Positions 1 through 7,356 of a stretch of 32,273 nt of DNA are shown here, in pieces (position 1 is the stretch's first letter; every line of letters begins with the position of its first letter). The notes under the pieces were generated by a model. It was not told the DNA's origin. It searched no databases and saw nothing but the letters and a program-made list of their open reading frames with translations. The DNA is from Chloroflexota bacterium. GTDB taxonomy: Bacteria; Chloroflexota; Dormibacteria; CF-121. Both the position numbers and the translations under genes were made by a program. Location of the stretch: the NCBI GenBank assembly GCA_005880395.1, contig VBHQ01000155.1, positions 1 to 32,273 of the forward strand, written 5' to 3'.

Positions 1-1556
1 GCCGCCGACGCGGCCGTGGAGGCAGCGGGTGCCGCCGACGGACTCGGCGATGGGCTTGGCTGCAGCGGCCGGGCGATCTGACTGAACACCGCGGGCGCGT
101 TATCGAAGCTTTCGACGATCGTCCCTCGACTGGCTGGCGCGATGGCTTGATAGCTGGCGCGCGGCGGGGTCCAGGCGGCCACCAGGAGTAAGGCACCGGC
201 ACTCATCGCCAAGTACGCCGTGACGCGATGAAACGGACGGCCGCGTGTCCGGACCCAGCTGACGACGAGCATACGCTGGACCAACCGGCCCAGCATCCAG
301 CCCAGGCCAAGCACGGGCAGGGTCAGCAGCAGGACCTGGAAGACCGAGAACAAGCCGATCGCCACCTGGCCGCTCTTGATGGCGAGCGATGCATGCCCGA
401 GAAGCGCCGAGAATGATGCAACCGCGGTCCCGACAATCGTCGGCAGATGGAGCAACATCAGGCCGTAGGCGTAGAGGACGAAGGCTACGGTGAAAAGGAC
501 CCATGCGGTGACAACGATGCGCACCCAGTTCTTCAAGACCGTCACCTGGGGGTCCGGCTTCCGCCAGGGAAGCATGCTGAGCAGCACGGGCTTCATGCGG
601 GCGAAGATGTCCGGCACGCCGGTGAGGTCGGCGATCACGTAGTACCCATCCAGGCGGAGGAAGGGCAGGAATTGATGGATCATTTCAAACTGCAGCAGCA
701 CGATGACGGCGATCAACACCTCGAAATGGGTCAGGAGATAGATACCAAGCGCGGCAACCATAAAGAGCGCGTTGAAATAGACGCCGCCGAAATCGGTCCG
801 CAGGCGGCCACCCTTACCCAGCCGGTAGGCGTCGGTCACGTCGGTATAGAAGGCCGGCCACACAAGGTAGATGCCTACCCCCATGACGCCGGGTCTGGCG
901 CCCCCGTAACGACAGCCCGTTGCATGGCCACACTCATGGAAGGCAGCCGACAGCACCACGAGACCAAAGGCCATGAGGAAGAAGACCGGTTCGTTGATCA
1001 GGTGACGCAGACCCTGGGCGATGCCATGAACGAAGAACAGACACCAGTCAAGCGCCAGGAAGCCGGTCACCGCCAGAAGTGCGACCAGTGGCCAGAAGAA
1101 TGGTCGAAACACGATGGTGACCGCATTGACGAGCTGCGGTGGGATGACGGCAGTCTTGAAGTTCAGCGCCAGCAGCGGGTTCGGCCGGGACAGCCTGGGA
1201 CTCGAGCCGTCTGGGGCGGCCAGGACGCCGAGCGGTCGCAGCTTGCTGTCGACCAGCACCCGGACGTTGTCCTCACTGACCCCACGGCCAAAGCCCTGGG
1301 TGACCGCTTGCGCAATCTGCTCGTAGTTTCGACGGCCGTCGGCGTTCTCGGCGACGAGGTAGAGCAGCCGCGGCAGCTGGAGGACCTGGCCGTCCGCGCG
1401 CCGGGCCAGGTAGGGCGCCTGTTTGAATCCGGAATCCCGGTACTCACCCAGCAACTCGATCCCCTCGGCAAGTCTCGGGGCGAGTCCTTCGGCCCCGTTG
1501 GTCGACGGTTTACTCGGAGAAGGGGTTCGCGCCTGTTGCTGGTCCAGTCTGGTCAT
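1..1556 (-). CDS. M50-type peptide zinc metalloprotease, membrane protein (partial, C-terminus off window)
   Basis: The frame is open from ATG at 1556 to the window edge (518 codons), so the stop is not seen. Residues about 40-112 look like a PqqD/RRE-type winged-helix peptide-recognition domain; this is an inference from pattern, not a search. Hydrophobic segments follow. The second carries the zinc-protease motif HECGH (207-211), and LDGYY (302-306) matches the second metal-ligand motif of M50 proteases. Several more membrane segments lead to a Pro/Ser/Ala-rich tail. The architecture matches the 'putative peptide zinc metalloprotease' family (YydH-like, COG1994), whose members sit in RiPP and peptide-export loci. 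The gene lies downstream of four tandem short peptide genes on the same strand, so it probably cleaves or exports them. AGGAGG directly abuts the ATG, which is too close for a normal ribosome site, so the true start may be slightly downstream. Confidence 0.85.
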   Translation of the reverse strand, partial: MTRLDQQQARTPSPSKPSTNGAEGLAPRLAEGIELLGEYRDSGFKQAPYLARRADGQVLQLPRLLYLVAENADGRRNYEQIAQAVTQGFGRGVSEDNVRVLVDSKLRPLGVLAAPDGSSPRLSRPNPLLALNFKTAVIPPQLVNAVTIVFRPFFWPLVALLAVTGFLALDWCLFFVHGIAQGLRHLINEPVFFLMAFGLVVLSAAFHECGHATGCRYGGARPGVMGVGIYLVWPAFYTDVTDAYRLGKGGRLRTDFGGVYFNALFMVAALGIYLLTHFEVLIAVIVLLQFEMIHQFLPFLRLDGYYVIADLTGVPDIFARMKPVLLSMLPWRKPDPQVTVLKNWVRIVVTAWVLFTVAFVLYAYGLMLLHLPTIVGTAVASFSALLGHASLAIKSGQVAIGLFSVFQVLLLTLPVLGLGWMLGRLVQRMLVVSWVRTRGRPFHRVTAYLAMSAGALLLVAAWTPPRASYQAIAPASRGTIVESFDNAPAVFSQIARPLQPSPSPSPSAAPAASTAASA

Positions 1557-1570
1557 CCTCCTGCTTCAGT

Positions 1571-1601
1571 AAAAGAAAAGGGCGGCCTTTTCAGACCGCC
1601 C
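1571..1601 (-). terminator. Intrinsic terminator between peptide genes and protease gene
   Basis: On the minus strand GGGCGGTCT pairs with AGGCCGCCC (9 bp, one G-T wobble) around a GAAA tetraloop at 1580-1601. It is followed at once by TTTTCTTTT. It lies between the last peptide gene (ends 1618) and the protease start (1556), so it should reduce protease expression relative to the peptides. This is a common arrangement when a precursor is needed in excess over its processing enzyme. Confidence 0.8.
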
Positions 1602-1617
1602 CTGCAATCAATCTTCG

Positions 1618-1842
1618 CTACGGCACCGGCGGCAGGTTGCCCTGGTTGATCGGCGTCGTTTGCGACGCGTCGGCGTACGCTATCGAGCCATCTGAAAGGA
1701 CGTTGGCTGCGATGGCGGCGTTGACCGGGATGGCAAGGTTGGCGTTGACGAGTGACATCTGCTCGCGATCGGGCAGTTGCTCGGCATCCTGAGCCTCCAG
1801 CTCGGCCTTGCTGAGCTGGCCCTCAGTCTTCTGCTTTGCCAT
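1618..1842 (-). CDS. RiPP-precursor-like short peptide 4 (74 aa)
   Basis: A 74-residue peptide with a strong Shine-Dalgarno site (AAAGGAGG, 7 nt before ATG). The N-terminal third is charged (LSKAELEAQ) and leads to the block LPDREQMSLVNAN, which is nearly identical in the next two peptides upstream. The C-terminal half is small, polar and hydrophobic (NVLSDGSIAYADASQTTPINQ) with no charged residues except Asp. This conserved leader-like part plus variable tail resembles ribosomally made peptide precursors. There is no Cys and no classical signal peptide. The type of modification or role cannot be told; a structural or secreted peptide is the alternative. It is the last peptide gene before the terminator and the M50 protease. 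Confidence 0.75.
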   Translation of the reverse strand: MAKQKTEGQLSKAELEAQDAEQLPDREQMSLVNANLAIPVNAAIAANVLSDGSIAYADASQTTPINQGNLPPVP

Positions 1843-1870
1843 TCAAATCCTCCTTTGTCTCGGGTAGTCG

Positions 1871-2080
1871 CTACAGGTTGTTCTGCGTGATCGGAGCCGT
1901 CTGCGTCGCGCTCGCGTAGGCGGTCGAGCCATCGCTCAAGACGTTCAGCGCGAGCGCGGCATTGATCGGTGCAGCGACGTTGGCATTCACCAGCGACATC
2001 TGCTCCCGATCGGGTAGCTGCTCACCCTGCTGTGCCTCGAGTTCCTGCTTTGAGAGTCCGGACTTGTTTGCCTCACCCAT
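1871..2080 (-). CDS. RiPP-precursor-like short peptide 3 (69 aa)
   Basis: A paralogue of the flanking peptides. LSKQELEAQQGEQLPDREQMS forms the leader-like part, then VNANVAAPINAALALNVLSD and a Ser/Thr/Ala-rich tail ending QTAPITQNNL. The start is supported by AAAGGAGGTAA about 11 nt upstream of ATG at 2080. Spacing to peptide 4 is 28 bp, so the two are presumably cotranscribed. As in its paralogues the LPDREQMS block is the best conserved part, consistent with recognition by the RRE-like domain proposed in the protease. No enzyme that would install modifications is visible in the window; it may lie beyond position 1. Confidence 0.75.
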   Translation of the reverse strand: MGEANKSGLSKQELEAQQGEQLPDREQMSLVNANVAAPINAALALNVLSDGSTAYASATQTAPITQNNL

Positions 2081-2108
2081 GAGTCTGCTTACCTCCTTTT
2101 GAACCTGG

Positions 2109-2348
2109 TTAATGACCTGCGACCGGTAAGTTCGTTTGCGTTATTGGCGCCGTTTGCGTTGCGTCGGCATAGGCGATGGAGTTATCCGATAGCACGTTCG
2201 CGGCCAGCGCGAGATTGATCGGTGCCGCGACGTTGGCATTGATCAACGACATCTGCTCGCGATCCGGCAACGCCTCGCCAACCTGCGACTCGACCTCATC
2301 CTTTGAAAGCGCCCTTGACTGCGTCTCGTCACGCGTGGGTTTCGTCAT
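2109..2348 (-). CDS. RiPP-precursor-like short peptide 2 (79 aa)
   Basis: The start is set at ATG 2348 because AAGGAGGTCAC precedes it; a longer in-frame reading from 2438 lacks such a site and has a random-looking Arg-rich N-terminus. The protein begins MTKPTRDETQSRALSKDEVE and continues with GEALPDREQMSLINANVAAPIN, then NVLSDNSIAYADATQTAPITQ. It is clearly homologous to peptides 3 and 4. Its first codons overlap the end of peptide 1 by 20 bp, indicating translational coupling. Confidence 0.75.
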   Translation of the reverse strand: MTKPTRDETQSRALSKDEVESQVGEALPDREQMSLINANVAAPINLALAANVLSDNSIAYADATQTAPITQTNLPVAGH

Positions 2349-2547
2349 CTGTGACCTCCTTCTTGTTCTCCTGTCGTGCCTCCGACTCGTTCGCCTTTCG
2401 ACGGTTCCGCTGAACAATCGGGCTGTTGGTGTGGACACTGCTGCTCGAAACGCCGCTTTCCCCGGTGGCGATTGCGGCGTTGATATCGGCCACGACGTTG
2501 ATTCCGCGCTCCCGGTAACGGATGAGCTTGTGTATGACTTTGTGCAT
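2329..2547 (-). CDS. Divergent short peptide 1 of the tandem set (72 aa)
   Basis: The first gene of the peptide operon. It lacks the LPDREQMS block but contains GINVVADINAAIATGESG followed by a Ser-rich run and TNSPIVQRNRR. Aligned by eye, NVVADINAAIAT...TNSPIVQ follows the same spacing as NVAAPINLALAA...QTAPITQ in peptides 2-4, so it looks like a distant member with a basic, charged C-terminal extension. The ribosome site is poor (GGGCGGGC) and the predicted transcript start lies only a few nt upstream of ATG 2547. It could instead be a separate small-protein family that happens to share composition. Confidence 0.55.
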   Translation of the reverse strand: MHKVIHKLIRYRERGINVVADINAAIATGESGVSSSSVHTNSPIVQRNRRKANESEARQENKKEVTDDETHA

Positions 2548-2558
2548 TGCCCGCCCTC

Positions 2559-2589
2559 ATTCTATGTGATAGGATCCATAACATGTCAA
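2559..2589 (-). promoter_or_regulatory. Promoter of the peptide operon
   Basis: On the minus strand a perfect -35 TTGACA (2589-2584) is followed after 19 nt by TAGAAT (2564-2559), about 12 nt upstream of the first peptide ATG. The 19-nt spacer is longer than the usual 17, which lowers confidence. Nothing better is visible in the 115-bp divergent gap. Confidence 0.5.
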
Positions 2590-2662
2590 CCATCCGGGTT
2601 CGCAACGTGGCTGCAGGTCACCGAGCGTGAAGGTGCCCGGAACCCCACAGGAGGTATAGGGA

Positions 2663-3013
2663 ATGGCGACAACGATGAGCATGGCCCAGAGTTCGGTCGA
2701 GATTGGGAACCCACCCGAGAAGGTCCGCCAGAAGTGGACGGAATGGACCAAGGAAGGCGGCCCGGGCATGGGTATCCAGTCAGGCGGCCAGTCGGACGTG
2801 TCGGCGAAGCAGCTACCCGAAGAGCTGCGCAGCGCGGAAGCCGGAACGGCCCATTTCGAAAAAGGAAAGGACGGCGGAACCAGTGTCCGGATGGAGTTGC
2901 GCTACAACCCGCAGGCGCTCGAACAGGCCGGCAAGGGCCCGGACTGGGTGGAGCAGCGCATCAATCTTTATTTGACCCGCTTCAAGAACTTCGCCGAGGG
3001 TCGCCCGGCCTAA
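2663..3013 (+). CDS. Short SRPBCC-like (polyketide cyclase/START fold) protein
   Basis: 116 residues. AGGAGG at 2649-2654 with an 8-nt spacer fixes the ATG at 2663. The start VEIGNPPEKVRQKWTEWTK resembles the first strand and helix of SRPBCC proteins (the 'N.P.e.v...wt' pattern), and the end WVEQRINLYLTRFKNFAEGR resembles the long C-terminal helix of the same fold ('V...v...L..FK.fiE'). The middle is shorter than the usual 140-150 residues, so part of the ligand-binding sheet is reduced. Ligand and role are unknown. It is divergent from the peptide operon. Confidence 0.55.
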   Translation: MATTMSMAQSSVEIGNPPEKVRQKWTEWTKEGGPGMGIQSGGQSDVSAKQLPEELRSAEAGTAHFEKGKDGGTSVRMELRYNPQALEQAGKGPDWVEQRINLYLTRFKNFAEGRPA

Positions 3014-3073
3014 AGGACCAGCACGCGGGACTGGCGGGGAGCTCGGGCTCATCCGCCAGTCCGTGGTGGATCG

Positions 3074-3880
3074 ATGGAGAAGCTCCTGGCGTCGCTGGCG
3101 AAACACCGGCGGATCGTCTACCCGATCGCCGGGCTGGTCGTACTGCTTGGCCTGAGCGCCGGCGGCCTGGCAGCGAGCGGCACTCTCTCCGGCTCTACAC
3201 CGGCGGCGACCGAACAGCCGAGCGCAGGTACGGCTGACTCGTCCGGGGGCAACGGCGGCGGATTTCCGGCTGCGAACGGGCGCAACAACATCGTCCAGGT
3301 CATCAACTACACCGACGGCTCTGTCAAGTCGGGCGGTCGAGACGACGTGACCCATATGTGGGGCCCCAACGTCGGACCAAAGAACGAGGCGGTGGCCTTC
3401 AGCTCATGCGTCAAGTGCAGCACGGCAGCGATCGCCATCCAGATCGTTGTCGTGGATGCCAAGGTGCGCAACTTCCAGCCGCTCAATATGGCAGAGGCCG
3501 TTAACTACCAGTGCTCCGGATGCACCACTTGCGCCGTTGCTATCCAGTACTTTATCCAGGTTTCGGATCCGACCGTAATTCCGAACGACGTCCGAAAGCA
3601 GGTCAAACTGATTGATGCCGAATTACGGGATCTGCCGACGGCCATGGCGCCAAAGTATCCCTACGACTGCCTTGGGATTAACGCATTCGTAGACGACGTG
3701 TTCATCGCTCAGCTCAAGCAGCTCGTCGGTTCATTGGACGTCAAGCGCCATACCGAGACGGCTCCCACGACGCCCGGCGCGAGCCCAATGGCGTCGCCCT
3801 CGCCATCCTCGACGCCGCCGGTCTCCGGCTCTCCGACTGAATCGCCGACGCCGAGCGCACAGCCGACGAGCTCGCCTTAA
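3074..3880 (+). CDS. Exported or membrane-anchored Cys-containing hypothetical protein with Ser/Pro-rich tail
   Basis: 268 residues. A hydrophobic segment at about 14-35 (IVYPIAGLVVLLGLSAGG) acts as signal or anchor. A low-complexity linker leads to a domain beginning NNIVQVINYTDG, with two Cys pairs in SSCVKCST and QCSGCTTC. The order 'vN..dG...GPNV.P.NEA.A.SSC..C' then 'AVNYQC..C' is one I recognise from uncharacterised actinobacterial and Chloroflexota exported proteins; no function is known to me. The last 50 residues are a Ser/Pro/Thr tail resembling the tail of the M50 protease at the left edge. That similarity and proximity hint that it belongs to the same extracellular system, but it lies on the opposite strand. 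Confidence 0.7.
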   Translation: MEKLLASLAKHRRIVYPIAGLVVLLGLSAGGLAASGTLSGSTPAATEQPSAGTADSSGGNGGGFPAANGRNNIVQVINYTDGSVKSGGRDDVTHMWGPNVGPKNEAVAFSSCVKCSTAAIAIQIVVVDAKVRNFQPLNMAEAVNYQCSGCTTCAVAIQYFIQVSDPTVIPNDVRKQVKLIDAELRDLPTAMAPKYPYDCLGINAFVDDVFIAQLKQLVGSLDVKRHTETAPTTPGASPMASPSPSSTPPVSGSPTESPTPSAQPTSSP

Positions 3881-4989
3881 CCCGCGCGGCGATCTGGGGA
3901 TCTGGCGTTCGGTTGATCGACGACCTGCCGGATGAAGCTAAAGAACGCTTCGGCGGTTTCCGCCCAGGTCGGCCAGCCCATCGCTCGCATGCGTGCCGAT
4001 GCTCCCATGGCCTCGCGGCGATCCTGGTCACGGATCAACAGCGCCAGCGCCGCAGCCATGGCGGGAATGTCTCCGAATGGCACGAGGATGCCATCGGCTC
4101 CCTCGCGAACCAGATAAGGCAGATTGTCAATCCGGAAGCCGACCACCGGCACCCCGGCGGCCATCGCCTCGGCGACGGCGGCGCCATACGCCTCGTGCCG
4201 GCTGGGATGTACGAGGATATCCGCAGCCTGCAACAGGCTGGGAATCGCCGCCGGAGGTTGCGACCCGTGCACAACCACCCGCTCCCGTAAGTCGTCAGCG
4301 GCCAGTCGCAGGCGAAGCCGCTTCGAATAGGCGGGATCGACGTCGGTTCGGCCAACCAGGTGCAGGGTTGCGATCTCCGGCTTCAGATGGGCGACCGCCT
4401 CCAGCGCGAGCTCAATACTCTTATTGCGTGTCCAATTGCTCACGCATAACAGGGCAGCTTGCCGTCCGTGGCGGAGATTGGGAAGCGCTCGGGGCTGGTC
4501 GGCCCCAACCGGATCCCTTCCAGGTGGTACCACGGCGATGCGCGCCGCCGCCACCCGCGAGGTCGTCAGCAGTCCCTCGAGGAAATGGCTGGTGGCGATC
4601 ACGGCGCTGGCCCGGCGGTACGTGAGGAGATCCAGCCGTCGCCGGATGTATCTGAGCATTGGCTTGCCCTCGACGCCGCCAGGTTGCTGGTGGACCAGGG
4701 CGACGAGCGGCAGATCCGCGACCAGCTGCCCCACCGACCGCGCCAGGGAGGCGGCAACGATGCTGTCGACCACGATCGCGTCGGACGGCGGAAGCCTGCG
4801 CAGGCTCTGCTGCCCGGCAGCAAGGCTGAGCAGGAACGACCGAGGTGGCAGGGAAACGAAATTTAGCGCGCATTTTTGCGCCGGAGCAGCCGCGGCCATT
4901 CGCTGCTGGTAGAGGTAGCCGCCGGTCAACTGCCCGGGATCGCCCTCGGTCAGGAGAGTGACGCGCAGCGGGGCCCCGGCCTCAGCCAT
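3877..4989 (-). CDS. Glycosyltransferase family 4
   Basis: 370 residues, the normal GT4 length. The N-terminal domain opens RVTLLTEGDPGQLTGGYLYQ, with the Gly-rich acceptor-side loop. The C-terminal Rossmann domain shows LLCVSNWTRNKSIELALEA, HLVGRTD, and the donor-site stretch HPSRHEAYGAAVAEAMAAG containing the E-x7-E motif. It should transfer a sugar from a nucleotide-sugar to an unknown acceptor in the cytoplasm. It is divergent from the GTP cyclohydrolase/PTPS cluster (66 bp between starts). GT4 enzymes are, to my recollection, recurrent neighbours of this cluster in other high-GC bacteria, so the acceptor may be a pterin-like or related small molecule. It converges on the exported protein with a 4-bp overlap. 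Confidence 0.85.
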   Translation of the reverse strand: MAEAGAPLRVTLLTEGDPGQLTGGYLYQQRMAAAAPAQKCALNFVSLPPRSFLLSLAAGQQSLRRLPPSDAIVVDSIVAASLARSVGQLVADLPLVALVHQQPGGVEGKPMLRYIRRRLDLLTYRRASAVIATSHFLEGLLTTSRVAAARIAVVPPGRDPVGADQPRALPNLRHGRQAALLCVSNWTRNKSIELALEAVAHLKPEIATLHLVGRTDVDPAYSKRLRLRLAADDLRERVVVHGSQPPAAIPSLLQAADILVHPSRHEAYGAAVAEAMAAGVPVVGFRIDNLPYLVREGADGILVPFGDIPAMAAALALLIRDQDRREAMGASARMRAMGWPTWAETAEAFFSFIRQVVDQPNARSPDRRAG

Positions 4990-4997
4990 CGAACGGG

Positions 4998-5003
4998 ATC
5001 ATA
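4998..5003 (-). promoter_or_regulatory. -10 element for the glycosyltransferase gene
   Basis: TATGAT on the minus strand ends 8 nt before the ATG at 4989. This spacing puts the transcript start at or next to the start codon, that is a leaderless mRNA. The same TANNNT-N7/8-ATG layout recurs at thrC, hom and mgsA in this window. Confidence 0.5.
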
Positions 5004-5055
5004 TGAACTGGAGTTTGGAGCTCAGCAATAGGCGCAGGCACAATGAGATCAGGAG

Positions 5056-5670
5056 ATGCTGGCGACCCTTTCCGGATCCACCGTGACCCGCCTGGCCGAG
5101 GCGGCGCTTCCAACACGCTTCGGTCGGTTTCGAATCGCCATCTTCCACGTCGGGGAAGGCCGTCAGCAAGTCGTCGCGCTCTGGCGCGGCTTGCCGGCGC
5201 GGGGGCCGGTCCTCCTGCGCCTCCATTCGGAATGCCTCACCGGAGACGTCCTCGGTTCCGCTCGCTGCGATTGCGGGACGCAGCTCGAGGCTTCGCTGCG
5301 GCGGCTGGCGCGCGCGCGCAGCGGACTGCTCCTCTACCTGCACCAGGAAGGGCGCGGCATCGGCCTCGTCAACAAGATCCGGGCCTACGCCCTCCAGGAT
5401 GGCGGCCTGGACACGGTTGACGCGAATCGGGCGCTTGGTCTGCCGGTTGATGCCCGCGACTACGGGGTGGCCGTGGCGGTGCTCCGGGAGATGGGCATCA
5501 ATCGTGTGCGCCTGCTCTCGAACAACCCCGCAAAATGGCGAGCGCTTCGTGAACACGGGATCGAGGTGGTCGAGCGAGTCCCGCTCGAAATCGACCCCAA
5601 TCCCAGCAACCTGCCCTACCTGCGGACCAAACGCGATCGCATGGGGCACCTGCTGCGGTTGCACCTGTGA
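5056..5670 (+). CDS. ribA: GTP cyclohydrolase II
   Basis: 204 residues. It converts GTP to 2,5-diamino-6-ribosylamino-4(3H)-pyrimidinone 5'-phosphate, formate and pyrophosphate. Zinc ligands are Cys60, Cys71 and Cys73 in HSECLTG...SARCDCG. The catalytic stretch is YLHQEGRGIGLVNKIRAYALQD, listed here as recognised motifs around residues 94-115. The Tyr matching E. coli Tyr105 is present (Tyr111), which in studied homologues marks a true cyclohydrolase II rather than a formylaminopyrimidine-forming variant. The DHBP-synthase domain is absent. AGGAG directly abuts ATG 5056; a GTG at 5083 would align better with the E. coli N-terminus and is an alternative start. It is the first gene of an overlapping four-gene set with a reductase, an MDR enzyme and a PTPS homologue. 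Confidence 0.9.
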   Translation: MLATLSGSTVTRLAEAALPTRFGRFRIAIFHVGEGRQQVVALWRGLPARGPVLLRLHSECLTGDVLGSARCDCGTQLEASLRRLARARSGLLLYLHQEGRGIGLVNKIRAYALQDGGLDTVDANRALGLPVDARDYGVAVAVLREMGINRVRLLSNNPAKWRALREHGIEVVERVPLEIDPNPSNLPYLRTKRDRMGHLLRLHL

Positions 5671-6332
5671 AGGTCACGATCAGCTACGCGCAAACGCTCG
5701 ACGGCCGGATCGCAACCCGCACCGGCGATTCGCAGTGGATCGGCGGGCCGGAGTCGCTCCGCCTGGCTCACGAATTGCGCGCCGATCATGACGCGCTCCT
5801 GGTCGGCGTTGGGACCGTCATCGCCGATAACCCACGACTCACGACCCGCCTCGTCGATGGCCGATCGCCCCTGAGGGTGGTCGCCGACAGCCGGCTGCGC
5901 ATTCCGCTCGACGCGAATGTCCTCCAGGATGGCGCGGCGCAAACGGTCGTCGCCACGACGGAGGCAGCGGCAGATCAACGCCGGCAGGCCGTGCGGCGAA
6001 CCGGCGCGCAGCTGATCATCATTCGCCGGGATCCGGATGGGCGAGTGGACGTCGAGGACCTGGTTCGTGTTCTCGCCGATCGCGGAATCCGGTCACTCCT
6101 GGTCGAGGGAGGCGCCGGCATGATCACCTCGGTGCTGCGCGCGCAGCTCTGCGATCGGCTGGTCGTCTGCATCGCGCCGCGGATCATCGGCCGGGGTATC
6201 GAGGCGGTGGGGGACCTGGGAATCGAACGGCTGCGGGACGCCTTGACCTTTACGAGCATCCGGATGAGGCCGTGCGGCGAGGATGTGATTCTCGATGGGG
6301 AGCTGGCTAGAGTCGCAACCGTTGCCGGCTGA
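5667..6332 (+). CDS. Stand-alone RibD C-terminal-type reductase (DHFR-fold)
   Basis: 221 residues, starting with GTG that overlaps the ribA stop (GTGA). The sequence has the RibD reductase-domain signs: SYAQTLDGRIATRTGDSQWI near the N-terminus, HDALLVGVGTVIADNPRLT, and VEGGAGMITSVLRAQLCDRL for NADPH binding. The RibD N-terminal zinc deaminase domain is absent. The family reduces the ribosyl group of the pyrimidine made by RibA to ribityl, or acts on related pyrimidines and pterins. With no ribB, ribE or ribH here, its place beside a PTPS homologue suggests a dedicated side pathway rather than bulk riboflavin synthesis. Confidence 0.85.
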   Translation: MKVTISYAQTLDGRIATRTGDSQWIGGPESLRLAHELRADHDALLVGVGTVIADNPRLTTRLVDGRSPLRVVADSRLRIPLDANVLQDGAAQTVVATTEAAADQRRQAVRRTGAQLIIIRRDPDGRVDVEDLVRVLADRGIRSLLVEGGAGMITSVLRAQLCDRLVVCIAPRIIGRGIEAVGDLGIERLRDALTFTSIRMRPCGEDVILDGELARVATVAG

Positions 6333-7356
6333 CCAAATCGACCGGCTCGACGTCGCCCGAGCCGTCTGGTTTCGCGGGCCTCGAGAAGTCGAACTCCGCG
6401 ATGAGGAGATCCGTTCACCGAACCCTGGCGAGGTGCGAGTCCGGGCGCTTCGATCAGCGATCAGCCATGGGACCGAGATGCTCGTGTATCGAGGAGAAGT
6501 AGATCCGGCGATGTCGCTCGACTTGCCGACCCTGCGCGGCAGTTTCGCGTTTCCAATCAAGTACGGCTACGCCGCGGTTGGCCGGGTCGAACGCATTGGT
6601 CGGGAAGTCGTTCGCCTCAAAGAGGGCGACCTCGTGTTCGCACGTCATCCACACCAATCATGCTTCCTGGTCCATCAGGAAGGCGCGGAGCCGCTTCCGT
6701 CAACCGTTGATACGGAGGCCGCCACCCTCCTCGCGAACCTCGAGACCGCGGTCAATATCCTGCTCGACGCGCATCCACGCACCGGCGATCGGGTGGCGGT
6801 CTTCGGCCAGGGTGTCGTGGGGCTACTGGTCACGCGGCTGCTTCGGCGGGCCGGTATGCAGATGATCGTGGCGGTTGATGCAATCGCCAGGCGGCGTGCG
6901 CTTGCGAGCGCGCTTGGCGCCGATCTCGTGCTCAAGCCGGGTGACGACCTGGCTGAGCAGGTGATGAGCGCGACCGGCGGATCCGGCGTCGATCTGGCCG
7001 TCGAGATCAGCGGAAACCCGTCGGCACTGAACCTGGCGATTGATTGCGTCCGATTTCAGGGAACGGTGGTGGTGGCTTCCTGGTATGGGACGAAGCCGGT
7101 CTCGCTCCGGCTGGGGGGCGCCTTCCATCGCAACCGCCTGCACATCATCAGCTCACAGGTCTCGCATCTGGATCCCGCACTTGGGCCCGACTGGACGCCG
7201 GCGCGCCGCATGCAACTCGCGATCACCCTGCTCGAGGAACTGGAGACGGCGCCGCTGATCAGCCATCGGTTCCCGCTGGAAGAAGCGGCGGACGCCTACC
7301 GGCTGATCGACAAGCATCCAGACGAGACGGTCCAGGTGCTGTTTACGTATGTATGA
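6295..7356 (+). CDS. Atypical MDR-family (zinc alcohol dehydrogenase-like) oxidoreductase
   Basis: 353 residues, overlapping the upstream reductase by 38 bp; a TTG at 6322 is a possible later start. The N-terminal GroES-like domain runs to about residue 150 (ELRDEEIRSPNPGEVRVRAL). A Rossmann domain follows, with VAVFGQGVVGLLVTRLL as the NAD(P)-binding GxGxxG and VDLAVEISGNPSALNLAID. Where zinc MDR enzymes have a catalytic Cys (C-G-x-D-x-H), this protein reads SAISHGTEM, so the usual catalytic zinc ligand is missing. The variant resembles the ISRGTE subgroup that I recall from similar pterin-type clusters and from BchC-like enzymes. Substrate unknown. Confidence 0.8.
   Translation: MGSWLESQPLPADQIDRLDVARAVWFRGPREVELRDEEIRSPNPGEVRVRALRSAISHGTEMLVYRGEVDPAMSLDLPTLRGSFAFPIKYGYAAVGRVERIGREVVRLKEGDLVFARHPHQSCFLVHQEGAEPLPSTVDTEAATLLANLETAVNILLDAHPRTGDRVAVFGQGVVGLLVTRLLRRAGMQMIVAVDAIARRRALASALGADLVLKPGDDLAEQVMSATGGSGVDLAVEISGNPSALNLAIDCVRFQGTVVVASWYGTKPVSLRLGGAFHRNRLHIISSQVSHLDPALGPDWTPARRMQLAITLLEELETAPLISHRFPLEEAADAYRLIDKHPDETVQVLFTYV

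Noticed and set aside
447-1649. 400-residue plus-strand open frame
   Set aside because: It is antisense to the M50 protease and crosses its terminator; composition is Gln/His/Asp/Gly-rich with no family pattern. The minus strand has zinc-protease motifs.
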